Shown: piece by piece, positions 45,792 through 57,684 of the stretch | How the letters are laid out: each line of letters begins with the position of its first letter | Numbering within the stretch: position 1 is the stretch's first letter | NCBI RefSeq assembly: GCF_016086655.4 | Contig: NC_052135.2 | Coordinates: 53,927,671 to 53,991,670, forward strand | Reading direction: 5' to 3' | Length of the DNA: 64,000 bases | Source of the DNA: Lepeophtheirus salmonis | Taxonomy: Eukaryota > Arthropoda > Copepoda > Siphonostomatoida > Caligidae | Program-made: the position numbers and the translations under genes | Notes under the pieces: generated by a model | What the model was told of the DNA's origin: nothing | Seen by the model: the letters and a program-made list of their open reading frames with translations, nothing else | Database searches by the model: none

Positions 45792-46041
45792 ATACTTAGA
45801 CTCAATTATGAGGAACCCGTTCACTTACACACACCAAAAAGGGTTACGGTATAGAATTGCCACATGTTCTCATTATAATAATAAATCAAATGTCGAAGAG
45901 GGTTTCTTTTATTGGTGTAAATCAGAGCTGGAAATGTCTTTGATCTTTTCTATTACTGGTTCAATAATATTTTCCTTCGTTGGAATGGTAGAAGGCATAA
46001 TTCTTGGAGCTTATAATGTGGTCCTGAGCCCCTCAGACTAG
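45792..46041 (+). CDS. Candidate terminal exon with a membrane segment
   Basis: After a T8-AG acceptor the frame is open for 82 codons to a TAG: YLDSIMRNPFTYTHQKGLRY, RIATCSHYNNKSNVEEGFFY, WCKSELEMSLIFSITG, SIIFSFVGMVEGIILGAYNV, VLSPSD. The stretch from MSLIF to LGAYNV (roughly residues 51-74) is a plausible transmembrane helix, with a short tail after it. An AATAAA lies at 46461-46466, about 420 bp past the stop, and the intervening DNA is GC-richer than average, as a 3' UTR might be. The protein family is unrecognised. The exon starts with the third base of a codon, so it does not join in frame to the 39.2-kb candidate. An unrecognised repeat ORF is the main alternative. Confidence 0.4.
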
Positions 46042-46466
46042 ATTATTGCAATATCCCCTAAGCATTGTAATGCTTCTAATCACAAAAGACCAAGTAATTC
46101 TTTAAGCAATGAAGGTTGGTGAAAGAAGAATTCCCTCATGCCTGGAGGCATTTGTGTCTCAACAGATAGACGTACTAAAAAAATTCGAGGATTCAGGGTT
46201 CCGTTCGAAGAACCAGATGTCGCCAGGACCTGTAAACTAATAATGAGCTTATCTCAAGTCTTCTTTACGACAGTGCTGGCTTCCTCTCCGTTTTTGTCAT
46301 GTGTTATTCATTAATATTGTGTGTGTGTGTGGTTATGTGCTATGTACAGTTAGGATTGCTGTCATTTTTTCTTGACTGGTTTTGGCCGATACTTGGATAC
46401 AAACCACGGTCTGAAACTGTGAACCAGGGGAAAACATGAAATTTGTTTTCTGAAAAGAAAAATAAA
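46042..46466 (+). other. Possible 3' UTR of the candidate exon
   Basis: Less AT-rich than its surroundings, with a TG repeat near 46317-46330 and AATAAA at 46461-46466. No ORF. Support depends wholly on the preceding exon being real. Confidence 0.3.
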
Positions 46467-46910
46467 TAGATGAATTAATATTTTAACAAATGTATTTTCT
46501 TATTTTGTTTCAAGACCAATTTTGTGAGTTTAGTGAGATCTCTCAAAAATTATGACGGTCTCGTACCTTTCTAAAATTTGCATTCCAAAATCTAACACTA
46601 TTTGTTACAAAATTACATTATTATATAAGATTAAGGATTAATTGAAATCACGGCTGCTAGAAGTGGGAGTAGTAGAACTGAGAAATTACAAAAGTGACTT
46701 AACCTAAGTCCATAAGGTGATTTGCCAACAAATGACCTTTTGAACTTAAGTTATGTCATTCAAGTTATTTTACATACTCGTTTGTAGCGGGAGCGCTAGG
46801 GCCTTTCCTTACATGTTTCTTGTACTATATGTAATGATGTAAATTTAGTGTGTTTTTTAGCTTCGCCATGCATTTGTAATTGGTAATATAAAGAACGAAT
46901 TTTTCTTTTC
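46467..46910. other. AT-rich stretch, nothing recognised
   Basis: No landmarks. Confidence 0.45.
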
Positions 46911-46914
46911 CTTA

Positions 46915-47285
46915 GTATTTGTCATTATTATTTAATTCCTAAGTAGTGAACATCCTCTTCTAAATAAAATTGAAATATATTCAAAACCTGATTGAACATT
47001 TGTGTGTGCTCATAACCCTGAGTATTTGTTGCGGAGTTATAATAGTAAGTCCATGTGTGACTCAGAGTAGAATTGGGAATTGATGGCGGAGTAATTCTAG
47101 TGAATTTCCTTGTGTATATATCCTTTTCTCCTTCTTCTCTTATCAAAGCTGATTGTTGCTCATCTAATGAAACGCCATGAGTATTATTCTTTCTCTCTTC
47201 CAAAACATTCTTCAAACTATTAGGGTTATCATGCTGATTTTTGGTTTCTTTTTTTAACATGCCCATTCTACACTGGATTTTCATC
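46915..47285 (-). repeat. Family A repeat, inverted near-complete copy
   Basis: TGTGTGCTCATAACCCTGAG, TGACTCAGAGTAGAATTGGG, GCGGAGTAATTCTAGTG, TCATCTAATGAAACGCCATG, AAAACATTCTTCAAACTATT, AGGGTTATCATGCTG. It shares upstream sequence with the copy at 16.1 kb (same subfamily). A 119-codon ORF through it is not conserved in other copies. Confidence 0.7.
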
Positions 47286-47604
47286 ATTGATTATATGGAT
47301 ATACTAATAATATTGTTTTAATAGAAGTCCTTAGAATGTTTGTTTGGAATTTTGAATAACTTTGTGTAAATTTATCTTTTTTTTTACATTAGAATATATG
47401 TTAAATTAAAACATGGTTGTGTCTATATAAATAAAGCGAGATTTGTTTGTCTGTAAATGCCTAAGTATTCACTTAATATCTGAGAACTGTGTTACTATTT
47501 GATCGAAGAAATAACAATTTACCTACGAGAGTTTTAAGCTAGAGCTTAGAGCGCCGTATTGAAAAAGAAAGGATAAATTAATATTTATCTCCTTGACAAT
47601 CAAA
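47286..47604. other. AT-rich spacer
   Basis: Has ATAAAGCGAGATTTGTTTGT near 47430, a word resembling others at 33006 and 48051 that bracket repeat C-like DNA. Confidence 0.4.
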
Positions 47605-48055
47605 AGATTGCTTACATGACGGTCAGACTCGGCGACTTTCATTATTTTTTTCCACATTTCAAAAGCCTTCCAGAGCTATTATTACATTTATAAAATTTAA
47701 ATTAGTAAAACGGGGTCGACAATAGCAAAACTGTTTGTGATTGGCTGCTACAGTATCAGGATCAAAAACACTATTTACATTTCTAGCCTCCTGGCTTACA
47801 TTTTCGACTTATCAAAGAAAAACAGTAATATACGGAAACTCTATCTCTTTTCTAGTGTGCATCTTCGACAGAAGCTCAAACAATACTAAGTCAAACAATC
47901 ACAAAAAGTGTGGAAGAAGATTTTTTGCTACAAAATCTTATCTTTCTACGGCTATTTAGCGTAAACCGATCGCAACGCAAGATAAACTTTATTAAAGCAT
48001 CTACTAAAAAAATAATAGATTTATTTTGAATAAAACGAATATATATTAATAAAGC
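47605..48055 (+). repeat. Repeat C, copy 2
   Basis: ACATGACGGTCAGACTC, TTGTGATTGGCTGCTACAGT, CTTACATTTTCGACTTATCA, AAGAAAAACAGTAATATACG, TCTTTTCTAGTGTGCATCTT, CTCAAACAATACTAAGTCAA. The order matches copy 1 at 28.2 kb, with an extra block (47.70-47.77 kb) not evident there. Noncoding. Confidence 0.65.
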
Positions 48056-48099
48056 AAAGTTTGTCCCTAATAACTCTGATAACATTGATGGTTACTCCC

Positions 48100-48876
48100 A
48101 TTAATTGGAAAATAATTCCATCCTTGGAAAGAATTGGCTAACTATCAACTGATTTATATATTTTTGTTTCTTTTTGGTAGAAAGATTGCGAGATAAAAAT
48201 AAAGGTAACGGTGTGGGATGTATCCTGAATTTAACTATTTACGTCTGATAAAATCAGGGTTGTTTTCGCTGACTATTACACACCGATAATTTTTACCAAC
48301 TCTTCATCATAAAGATTTTTCAGAACCATTGAAATACTTTAAGAACTATTGACATTTAATTATTTATTATATCAAATATATGTTTGTACAAATTCAAATA
48401 AAATAATGTTAAATAAACAACTCTAATTTGAAGCACTATAAATAGATTTGTTTGTGATCATTAATCGTTACCATCAGTTTTTTTACAACATTAATAAAGG
48501 ATGTTATAAACTTTATTGTACAAATAAAAAATTACTAACTGTTTACAACTATTTATAAAAAATAATTAAATGAGTCTTTTCAAAATACCAATTTAATGTT
48601 AAATGCACTCCGTTACCTTACTAAAACAAATAAATACACTCTATATTAATGTCAGCTGTTGATGTGTCTACTTTTCCTATCCTAATCAGTGTCGTGAACG
48701 TTGATTGATTAGATTCGAATTAGTTTTTATAAGTAATAAGCCATTCAAAACATTTATCGTATAATTACTCTATATTTGGGAAGGAATGGCTAACTACCTA
48801 CAGATTTGGAGCCTATATTTTATGTTTCTTTTCATAGAAAAGGTTTGGTAATACGGTAAAGGTAAACAGGTGCTGG
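48100..48876. repeat. Direct repeat pair E within AT-rich DNA
   Basis: 48118-48216 and 48776-48876 share GGAATGGCTAACTA (GAATTGGCTAACTA in the first), a following AC-GATTT, TTTTTGTTTCTTTTTGGTAG versus TTTATGTTTCTTTTCATAG, and AAAGGTAA before a G-rich word. The 560 bp between them have no landmark. The two may be ends of one element or separate insertions. Confidence 0.45.
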
Positions 48877-51395
48877 TTTTAATTTTTTTTTTTTGAAAAA
48901 ATAGAAGATAATTATCCAACAAATACTTAGTGGGACACTTACACGTAGCTACTCAATACTTCAAAGTTCTCTCTTCCAGAATAAAGTAATAGTAAAAATA
49001 GCTTGAGAAAAAAAACCAATATGAGATGATGAGTCAGGGAGTACTTTCGTCTCGAGAGAGATTAAGATTTACTATACACGCTCCTATATGATAATCGTAA
49101 TCATTCTAACGATGAAACTATTTTTTATCAAGATCTGAGGAGAGCATTGTCTTTAGTGGTATCGTTACAATGTAACATGGAACAACTACAATCTTCAAAT
49201 ACAAAGATTTTTCAAAGTTGTTTTGGGAAAAAAAATATTTTAGTACAGTATTAGATCCAAGATTCAGTATAAAATTTCAGGGAAAAAATACAAGAATGTA
49301 CAATATTAGAAATTGATCTTTGAAGTGATAGATGTTTCATTTTTGATCAAAGGAATAACAATGAGGCAACGCTAATGTTTAGCTAATGCTTAGTTTGTCA
49401 TATTAAAATACATAAAAAAGGAATAAATATTTAAAGTAATAATAAAAAATATTACATGCCTCTTAGTAAATTTCAGCACGTCATATTAAAAAATACAAAC
49501 GTTCGACGTTTTTCCTTCTACGTTTTGTCTAACGGCGTTATGTCCGAGCACTAAACACTCTGAGGAATGACGGGTACTTCCGCTACTATTTAATAAATGA
49601 TATATTGATTTTGTCATATATTGTTTATTTTAAGAAAAAATCGCAAAAATGAGGCTCACACAAAACAAATCAACTTGAAATATACATAAATAATTCCAAG
49701 AATAATTATATATATAATTTTGTAAGCAAAGTCATTTTATATGTTTACAAATAAAATAATGATAAAAATAGACCGAAATTACTCCATGAGGCATTTCTAA
49801 TTATCTAAAATAAAATGAAGCAATGTCAAGATATGTTAAAATTATTTTCACTCTGTTCACCGCTAATTCAATTAGAGCAATAAATAAAGTTGACTTTTTC
49901 AACATCTGAAAGCTTTTATAATATTTTCTTTTTCTCTTCAAGGCTAATTAACTATTATTTCACAACTCAGAAGAATAAAGATGATTTTGATAAGTTTCCT
50001 AATAAGACTTTTAACTTTTGAAAGTCATGATAAATTAATTAAGGACATTTAAGATTTTCATTATAAGTTAATATATACATTTTTTTTAAATCATAATTAA
50101 AATATAGACTCAAATATTATTTATTAATAAACTTTAAAAAAAGTTGGCTGAAAATGAGTGATAAAAATATAATTTGCAAATTCATTTACCTATAGGAGTT
50201 TCCATAATTAATGTGTATCTCATTGTGGGCTTGCTTATAGTGAATTGAAACACACGTAGCTCATATTTAAGGTAGTAAATAACTATGTTTCTTATGGTAA
50301 GCTGTTAAATACATACAATAGTTTAACATGATAAATGATGACGTTTATAAGAGAGGGATTATGAATGCTTGTTTGAGCCCACTTAAGATATTATTAACCC
50401 AAGTAGCACAAATTATTATGTTTATTTAGATAGAAATATTTGTACCATCTTCAAAGAAAAACAACGGGGAAAGATGTGTTGAATTATGGTTGTGTAGCCA
50501 AAGAAGTTTTGGATCAAATATATGTATAAACTAATTAACTGGGGAAAAGAGTCATTGAACTGAAATTAGGTGGAATTATATAAAGTCAGGGCTGGGTACT
50601 CTCCAAGTTTGACGTTATGTTATACTTTATCTTTCCATATTAAAATTGGAGATCCTGTAACCGGAAAGTTGAAATTCATCTATTGCAACCTTTTCTACAT
50701 CAATCGGTCATTGTTTACTGATCTTATTATATTTGCAGAGTTGTAAATTGTAAGTATTTTCGGTATACAAAAATTGAAAATAACTGTGAGAGAACATTCA
50801 TTTTCTAAAATTTATGTCTTTGTTGATTGTCTTCGTGCTCGGATTTTAAAGCAATTATATTGTTTAGAGTATCAAACAGCAGCACTTCTTCTGATAATAT
50901 TAGTGTATCAGATTTGAAGCCCTTATTGATTGCAAACCAATTGTGAGTCTATCAAGCAGTGATGGCTGAAGAATTAAGAACAATTTTTATATCTGGTGAT
51001 CCACCTTCCCTTTGAGGATTCAAAATGTGTGGGGGAGGGGGGATGTTATGGATGAAAATATGGAGCGGATTTGGTACGATACGATACTACTCAAAAATAT
51101 AAGAACATTTACCAAGAAATTATTAAATCTTATGGACTTTTGGTAAGTGATTGGATTTTATACTTTTGGCTTCTTTTGTAAATGTTAAAATTAATGCTCA
51201 TTTTGCTTTTCATATTTTATTTTTATTTGTTGTACTACTTTTGATCAGCTTTTGTTAATTACCCTATTTTTTTATTGCTGTGTATCAGCCCGTACTGAAG
51301 GGTCCTTTGGGAGCGGAATAACTTAAAATAAATGTTTATTTATGTTACTTATAAGTAAATTCCTCTATATACATATTTTATATTATAAGTGTTTA
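48877..51395. other. AT-rich stretch, nothing coding
   Basis: At 50741 GAGTTGTAAATTGTAAGTAT resembles the inverse of the family A terminus. A GC-moderate tract near 51000-51045 (GTGGGGGAGGGGGGATG) is unassigned. No exon or RNA gene is supported. Confidence 0.45.
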
Positions 51396-51399
51396 TGGG

Positions 51400-51800
51400 C
51401 CTTAATAGAAAAATGGACATGGTAACCCTGAAAATTTCAATAATGTTTACCGGCAAAGATGATTAACGGACATTACTTTTCAATATATAGGTTTAGAAGA
51501 AGCTACGGTAGAAAGTAGAACTACCTAAGTCCCATTCTGTATTAGGCAAAGAGATAAGCCAGAATTACTTCGTTGTTACCCCTCAATTCTACTTTAAGTT
51601 CAAGAAGGACTCACACTTATAAACCCCAAGCATACCCTTATTGTTACGATCTGTCATTCATGAGTACACGGACTTAATATAACAAATGTTTTCTACACAA
51701 GAATGAAGGAATAACGATAACCGATATAGGGAAAAAAACACATTGCAGGTTACAAATAAACTTGCAGGTTAAAAAATGCTCTGAGTATTAGGTATTTATA
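51400..51800 (+). repeat. Family A repeat, long diverged copy
   Basis: ACATGGTAACCCTGAAAATT, TCCCATTCTGTATTAGGCAA, GCCAGAATTACTTCG, CCTCAATTCTACTTTAAGTT, AAGAAGGACTCACACTTATA, TCATTCATGAGTACACGGAC, AAGAATGAAGGAATAACGAT and AAAATGCTCTGAGTATT near the end. Confidence 0.7.
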
Positions 51801-51929
51801 ATTTGAAACAAATTCGAAGGACAAGTCAAAATTTTGTATTGCATAAAAATCAATTTTTATGTGGTTAAATAGCACAGCCAATCATTTTTGTAATTATTTT
51901 ATGAAGGGAAGTTAAGTTAAAATATATTA

Positions 51930-52190
51930 ATTAAATAGTTTTAGTGATTTTATTGACATTTTCGGCGACAGATCTGTCAGTTTGTGGGGCATCATTCACT
52001 TCCAAAAATTGCCCTGTTCTCAACAGTAATCGAAAGAATAATTGCCGCTTATATATATTAAATTTTCTGTGTCGCTTTCATGCGTTTTCCCCTTAGGTTG
52101 AAAATATATAAAATATTGCAAATATCTTCCTTTCGAGACCTCCATACTCGACGCACAATAATTCACAACTAAACTGTCCCTAATCGATCA
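51930..52190 (-). pseudogene. Mariner transposase N-terminal fragment
   Basis: Minus strand: YCASSMEVSKGRYLQYF, then after a frameshift a stretch reading RTGQFLEVNDAPQTDR and SVAENVNKITK. MEVSKEEIRYIL is the start of the mariner protein also seen at 44.38 kb, and the later block matches its F-SGNFDV-DAPRSGRPV-EN-DKI linker between the two helix-turn-helix motifs. The rest of the transposase is absent and the flanks show no inverted termini. Confidence 0.7.
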
Positions 52191-53495
52191 AGAAAATAGT
52201 AACTTTGCAAAGTCAGCCATTTTTAAGAATTTTTAGTAGGTATTACTTTGATTTAATTCAAATATCACTATTCATCATTGGCACCAAATAGTATTGAATG
52301 CAACTGTTAAGTAATTTGTTATTCATAAAGACATTTGATGAATATTTATCACGACTTATTGGAAATTTGCCCTTTTATGTTATAAAAATGTCAAGTTTGA
52401 ACCACCAAGATGACGTTTTTCTTCATTTATGAAGCATTAAAACTTTGTTTTATCACTTGTAGAGGAATTATATTTAATCTTGCATTATATTTATATATAT
52501 ATTTATAAATGTACATATATACCACCATGATGTCTTCCCTTAGCATTCTCCAAGAAAAAGAAAAAGACCCCTGAGGACTAATGATGAGTAGCCTTGTGGA
52601 TAAGACGACTCATGGACCACATAGGGGTTCAAAACTAAGCCGAAAAAACTAATATAAATGAATAAAAACCTTGAAAAGTTTATGAAATGCAAATTAATTT
52701 GCATTAAATTTCACTATTTTAATTTACTCTAGAAATCTTACTCACAATCAATTTCTTGATCGGTTTATACGATGATCAACTCTAGGTTTCCTTAAACCAT
52801 TCCATTTATATTTTTTTATAGATACATTGAAAATTAGCATAAAAGCATACTTAAAATTTGTATTCAATTATTTTAAATTGTATATTGAAAAAAAAAAAAA
52901 AAACTTAATTAATTTACCTATTAAGTTAATTGAAAATTCAATATAATAACAAATGTTGTTTTCAAGATATCATAACCATGCATCCAATTAAAAACCATGC
53001 CTTTTCTATAAGAAATTATAATGATCAAAAGCTTTAAGTACTTAATACATTACCCAATACTAATCAGTCACAAATTCAAATGAAGTAACTTAATTTATTG
53101 AATTTTTCCTTAATGTAATAGGTGTCATAATTCTGATAAGATTCCCCTATTTTTTTCTTTGGATATGTTGCATATAATGAGCATTTACATAGATTATTAT
53201 GATCAATATAATTCTTGATATTTTTTTATCTACATTCGTAAGTAGATGCATAATTCCTGGAGTTCTGCATGCCATAAATTAAATAAACCATATGTCCTCT
53301 ACAATGAAAAATTGATTATAAAAAACAGCAAAACAATTAATTAAAGATAAGAAAAGGAAAAATATAATTCAATGGTTTCCAGTCCTTAAACTCAACAAGA
53401 TAGTAAGAAATTTAATAAGATGCATGAATAGGCTAATTCGGGCATATCGAGTCTGTCATCAGTATTCGGTTGGACAAAACGACCGATTTCCATAT
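52191..53495. other. AT-rich stretch with a tRNA-like trace
   Basis: At 52589-52600 TAGCCTTGTGGA resembles a pol III A box, and at 52625-52635 GGGTTCAAAAC resembles a B box, 25 bp apart. The acceptor and T stems do not pair, so it is not a tRNA gene; a decayed tRNA-derived SINE is possible. Elsewhere there are A-runs (52888-52903) and random ORFs. Confidence 0.3.
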
Positions 53496-53502
53496 ATATT
53501 AC

Positions 53503-53670
53503 TATGTGTTGTGTCCGTCCTTATTTATTCAGTCCAGTCCAAAGTTAGGACCGGTCCTTAAGACTCTTGGTTCTCCGGAAGTTCAATACTAGCAATGGGA
53601 AAAAAAATATAAAAGTGGATTGAAAGAACGAACTTTATGAGTTTTAGGACTGAGATGCAGGGCTGAACTG
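53503..53670 (-). mobile_element. Family B MITE fragment, inverted
   Basis: GTTGTGTCCGTCCTTATTTA, TTCAGTCCAGTCCAAAGTTA, GGACCGGTCCTTAAGAC, GTTTTAGGACTGAGATGC and CTGAACTGAGCCAGAC are the reverse of family B. The central TGACGTCA block is not evident. Confidence 0.5.
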
Positions 53671-53707
53671 AGCCAGACTTTTCAATGATTTCGTGTGCTT
53701 TAACTCA

Positions 53708-53904
53708 ACACGTCTGTATTGGTTTTTATTTAGGATTGATGACTGCAGTCCCGTCCAACTCAGTTTGGTTCCGGCCCTGTTCAGTCCTCCATATCACTCC
53801 TAAAAGTTTGGGTAAATCAACTTTATTTCTATTTTTTTAACAGTTTTAAGTACCGGATCTAAAAACCCAAGGCTAGGCTTGTCTAAATAAATAAAGACCA
53901 ACAT
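53708..53904 (+). mobile_element. Family B hAT-like MITE, plus-strand copy
   Basis: GTATTGGTTTTTATTTAGGA, GACTGCAGTCCCGTCCAACT, GTTCAGTCCTCCATATCACT and AAGTACCGGATCTAAAAACC lead to a right end AAATAAATAAAGACCAAC, whose reverse complement GTTGGTCTTTATTTATTT pairs with the left end. The TGATGACGTCAC core is missing. It lies about 40 bp from the inverted copy. Confidence 0.6.
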
Positions 53905-55555
53905 TATACTAACTATGAGTCATAAATTGTACGTGTTTATCAGTAAAAATATTGGTTTTTTTGGGTGGTTTTTTGCAGTTTAAAATTACAGATCAAATAT
54001 GAGCTCAATGATTTGCAGTCTCTCTGCTTTTTCCCTTTTGTTCCACAATTATCACAATATCTATGGCTAAATTTCACGATGTAAGGTTTTATAAAATAAA
54101 GATAAGCTAAATATTGAGTACTTTTTAGACTCTTTAAGTTACTATCCAATACTACAATACTATTTTTGACTCATAGCATTGTCATATTTGAAACTTTACA
54201 ACAAGAGGCTTCTAAAATGCCAATTTCGAATAAAACCCCCATTTCCCATGTAATTAACTCATTTCAGGCGATAATTTTATTTAATTACCCCTATATTTAA
54301 ATGCATCAATTTACTTGCAACATTTATTTTATAACTTTTATTTATCTGTCGTCCAGAGTATTTTATTTAACAGTATATAAAGATAAAAGTATAAATTATT
54401 TAGTGGGTCGTCGTATTTATCAAGAGTCTAGCTCGAATAGAGTGTGTTGTATAATTCAAAGTTATGGCTTCCGTTAAAAGGTGAATGTCTCATAAAGTAT
54501 AAAGCGTACATACTAAATTTCAATTGAAAGGTTTTTCGTGAGTCGTTATGTTGCTCATAATCAATTTTTAATCATTTTTAAATATTAAACAATAGCGATT
54601 TATGAGAAGATTTTGTCTTTAAAGAAGATATTTTAGTGTATATATCCTAATTAAATGAAAAATATTCTGACTTTCATGAGAAAAACAAAACTTGAAGGAA
54701 TAGATTCCAATGTTTCTATATTATCCATGTAATGGAAAAGTTCTCGAAATCGTTGCGGGTAAATATAGTAGGACCGTTTACCTAGCCAGCGATAATGTCA
54801 AAGACTTTACATATTCTGGGGCAAAAAAAATTGAATAAAGTTGAAAATAAATTGCTGATAGTGGATTTAAAGTTAATTTATTGGATAATATCGAATAATC
54901 ATTATGTATAATATATTAACATACTCTTAAATACAGAATAAATAAGTAACTTTAATAGATCAAAATAACGCCAAAAAGTAGTTATTAATTAATAATAACT
55001 AAAAAAAACAAAGTAAAATGATTTTTTTATTTTCAAAACTTAATGTGGATTAAAATTTTACTCTTCAATAAATTATTTGCAATTTCTATTATTAAATATT
55101 TTATTAACCCTTCGGCGGCACAAATTGCATTTAAAGAGAAAAAAATTATCTACAGAATGAAATCAATCGAAATTGGTAGATTTTATTTGAAATTCTATAT
55201 TGGGATCAAATTAAGTGTCATAAATCAAATTAAAGTTTTATTTAAAAAGTAATAATCAAAAAATACGAATTGTGACCACGACGTGACGTATAATTTTAAC
55301 TTGCAACATTTCTTCCAAATAGAAAAAAAAAAATATCAAAATCAGATAGTAATTGGCCAATTCTTCCTAACTATATTATTTTTATTCAATAATTGAGACC
55401 CTTAACGAGATCTAATTCGAATTTAACCAATTATCAACGTTCTGAACACTGATATTAGGGTAAAGAAGCAAAAAAATAAACAGCAGAAAATTTATACATT
55501 TTTGTATTAGCGAAGTAACTCCGTATCGGCCTTATATATGTATACATATTTGGCA
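53905..55555. other. AT-rich stretch, nothing recognised
   Basis: No exon, repeat landmark or RNA gene. Confidence 0.45.
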
Positions 55556-55637
55556 CGTCAACATAAAAACAATTTTAGTCTCTAAATGTGAGTTGCCGGG
55601 TTTTCTGCCCATAAAGGGTTTTAAAACCCGAATTAGT

Positions 55638-55870
55638 TATACGGGTCAGTCTAAAACATATGCAAAATGCTTTATCACTGGTCATTTTGCAAAAAGCTGT
55701 CCAATGCTTATGAAAATCATTTGAAGAATTTGTCAAAGAACTTGATAAGAAAATATGTCAAGAGAAAGAGGGCAAAGATATAGATGAAAATAGAGGAATA
55801 GATCAAGATGATAACTGTGAATTTTCAAAACCAAACTGAATCAAAAGATTTGATTTGGAAAATCAAGAAC
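55638..55870 (+). pseudogene. LINE ORF1 remnant with zinc knuckle
   Basis: YTGQSKTYAKCFITGHFAKS followed by CPMLMKI has the spacing of a retroviral-type CCHC knuckle (C-x2-C-x4-H-x4-C), except that the first Cys is Tyr (TAT for TGT). After a stop, a shifted frame reads KSFEEFVKELDKKICQEKEG and KDIDENRGIDQDDN, an acidic/basic tail as found in ORF1 proteins, which bind the element's RNA. The upstream coiled-coil or RRM-type portion is not recognisable. Confidence 0.6.
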
Positions 55871-56389
55871 GAAGTCAATCATCGGGAAAGCTGACAAAAT
55901 CGTAGAAGGGGAATTGTTAGCAACCGAAAAAAAGACTTATTGATTATGGACGAAGTTGATGTGTTGAACGAGGTATCTAATGCAGAAATAATTCATTCAT
56001 ACCTTCATTTTCGTTAGGTGACGAAGCTGGTAGTCGTATAACAACGCCTATAAAAGGGAATGAAGCCAACAATTATAAACCAATGGAAAATATTTCCTTA
56101 AACTCGATTGAAAATTTAAAACCAACTAAGAAGAAGAAATCCCTTATTAATGTATAACACACTATGAGCTGATGTACAAGGTCAGGATCAGTTAGAAAAA
56201 TAATCTGCTCCAGATACGAGTCTTTCCCCACAGAAAAGTGAAAATACCAGCAAAGTACAGAAGAATTCATGCTTGCTGGTCTTTAATCATTGTTATATAT
56301 ATGATTATTTTCCCATGATAACTTCATGTGCCAGTATTATACTGTCAGGAAAAAGATCGCAGATGCGTATAACTGAATTCTTTCCTGAA

Positions 56390-57080
56390 GTGATCTTAAA
56401 TGATAAAATCAAATTGGGTATTAAAAATATTTTATCACTTGATACTGGAGGAGGAAAGGATAGAAAACGCCGACATGCATTGATGAGTCATATACTACCC
56501 TTTAGTCCAGACATAATTTGTCTCCAAGACATTGGGATTGAGGTGTCTCCTTCTTGCCATGTCAATTGCCCAGTCTGCCAGCCCAAATTACCTTACTCCT
56601 TCTTTACGGAATCTAATTCAATGTGAGTAATTTTAACTCATGTTACAAATAAATTTAATGATATATCTTCCCTGAAAGAATACTCACAAAAAAGTGACTG
56701 ACATAAAATAGACATAATGGCGAAGGGTAATAAATTTTCACTTATAAATGCATATGGTCCTAATGAGCGCTCTATTTCCTTCTTCTAGCAATCATAAACA
56801 ATCAACAAAATGATTTATCTCCTTTTATACTTTTTGAAGATCTTCACGTCAATTTAGACTATCCGTCCAAAAATCATCCTAATAGAATCATTTTATATGA
56901 ATTGATTATAAGATTTAACCATACAGACTGCATAAAGAAATTGAGTTCTCACGAAATTATTTCTTGGAGAAGAAGCAAACAATCTTCAAGAATAGACTTG
57001 ACTCTAGTCTCCCCTTCTCTGCTCTCTCGAATGAAACATACTTTTTACTGACCTGAGCCATTTCACCACCATTACTTAGT
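56390..57080 (+). pseudogene. LINE ORF2 endonuclease domain remnant
   Basis: In order: IKNILSLDTGGGKDRKRRHA, LMSHILPFSPDIICLQDIGI (the N-terminal strand and the ICLQ-I motif, with Asp in place of the usual catalytic Glu), FSLINAYGPNE, FEDLHVNLDY (where the family has GDFN), TDCIKKLSS, SWRRSKQSSRIDLTLVSPSL (the SRID--L-S motif), and FHHHYLVKLDF (where SDH is expected). These are the landmarks of AP-type endonucleases that nick target DNA. Several catalytic residues are altered and stops interrupt it, so it is inactive. Confidence 0.75.
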
Positions 57081-57084
57081 GAAA

Positions 57085-57315
57085 CTTGATTTCTGCAATT
57101 GAATTTATTTACCAAGTGTAGAAAGATATCTGGCCTGGAGCTGAACAAAGAGAAGACATTGACTCTTCCCATGGGATCATGGATCTCCAATCAAGAGCTC
57201 TGTATAAGTACCCCTATGGTAAAAACAAGTATTAATATTCTGGGCTTAGAGTGGGATAGGGATGGAATTTTAATGCGTAATTCGGACCGCGTTTGTTCCC
57301 AGAATAATTAGAGGT
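57085..57315 (+). pseudogene. LINE ORF2 reverse transcriptase C-terminal fragment
   Basis: FTKCRKISGLELNKEKTLTL, then PMGSWISNQEL and SINILGLEWDRDGILM match the last RT motifs (F---SGL-LN--KT----G and KILGI-WD). The fingers and palm with the catalytic FADD motif are absent: the frame passes from the endonuclease end to this fragment within about 20 bp, indicating an internal deletion of several hundred codons. Confidence 0.7.
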
Positions 57316-57461
57316 AGATTAAGTAGAGAGGATTTAATCTTCAGAAGAGGATCGACCCTAAAAATATTTAGGTAATATCTTCGATACTTTATGAAGGAAT
57401 AAAGGAGAGCAGAAAATTTACTACTCAATTCCAAATCTCTACTGGTTTATTTAAGTTTTTT

Positions 57462-57680
57462 ATGCTATGCAAGGATTTTTATACACTTTCTAATGCCTCA
57501 ATACATGTTTTCGTGAATGGTTCCGCTGTGGCTATTTTAAAGTCACTAGTAAAGCTAAAAATAAAGGGATTAGAACATCCTAATACTAACGTTACGAAAG
57601 GTATGGTTTTGTTCTGGATTTCCAAAGGGAATAGAGGAGTGTCATCTGAAACCAAGGCTTTAGCAATAACAACAAAATAA
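57462..57680 (+). pseudogene. LINE ORF2 RNase H remnant
   Basis: SIHVFVNGSAVAILKSL aligns with the DS-AAL-SL helix region, and MVLFWISKGNRGVSSETKAL with the W--GH-GV-GNE-ADALA ending of RNase H domains. The key Asp of DSQ-A and the His of GH are replaced (VNGS; KGN). RNase H would remove the RNA strand during retrotransposition. This copy is dead, and assignment rests on pattern rather than active-site identity. Confidence 0.5.
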
Positions 57681-57684
57681 CAAA

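Noticed and set aside
46928..47287. 119-codon minus-strand ORF
   Set aside because: Lies wholly in a family A repeat, and the frame is not kept in other copies.
52580..52650. tRNA gene
   Set aside because: Box-like words are present but the acceptor and T stems do not pair.
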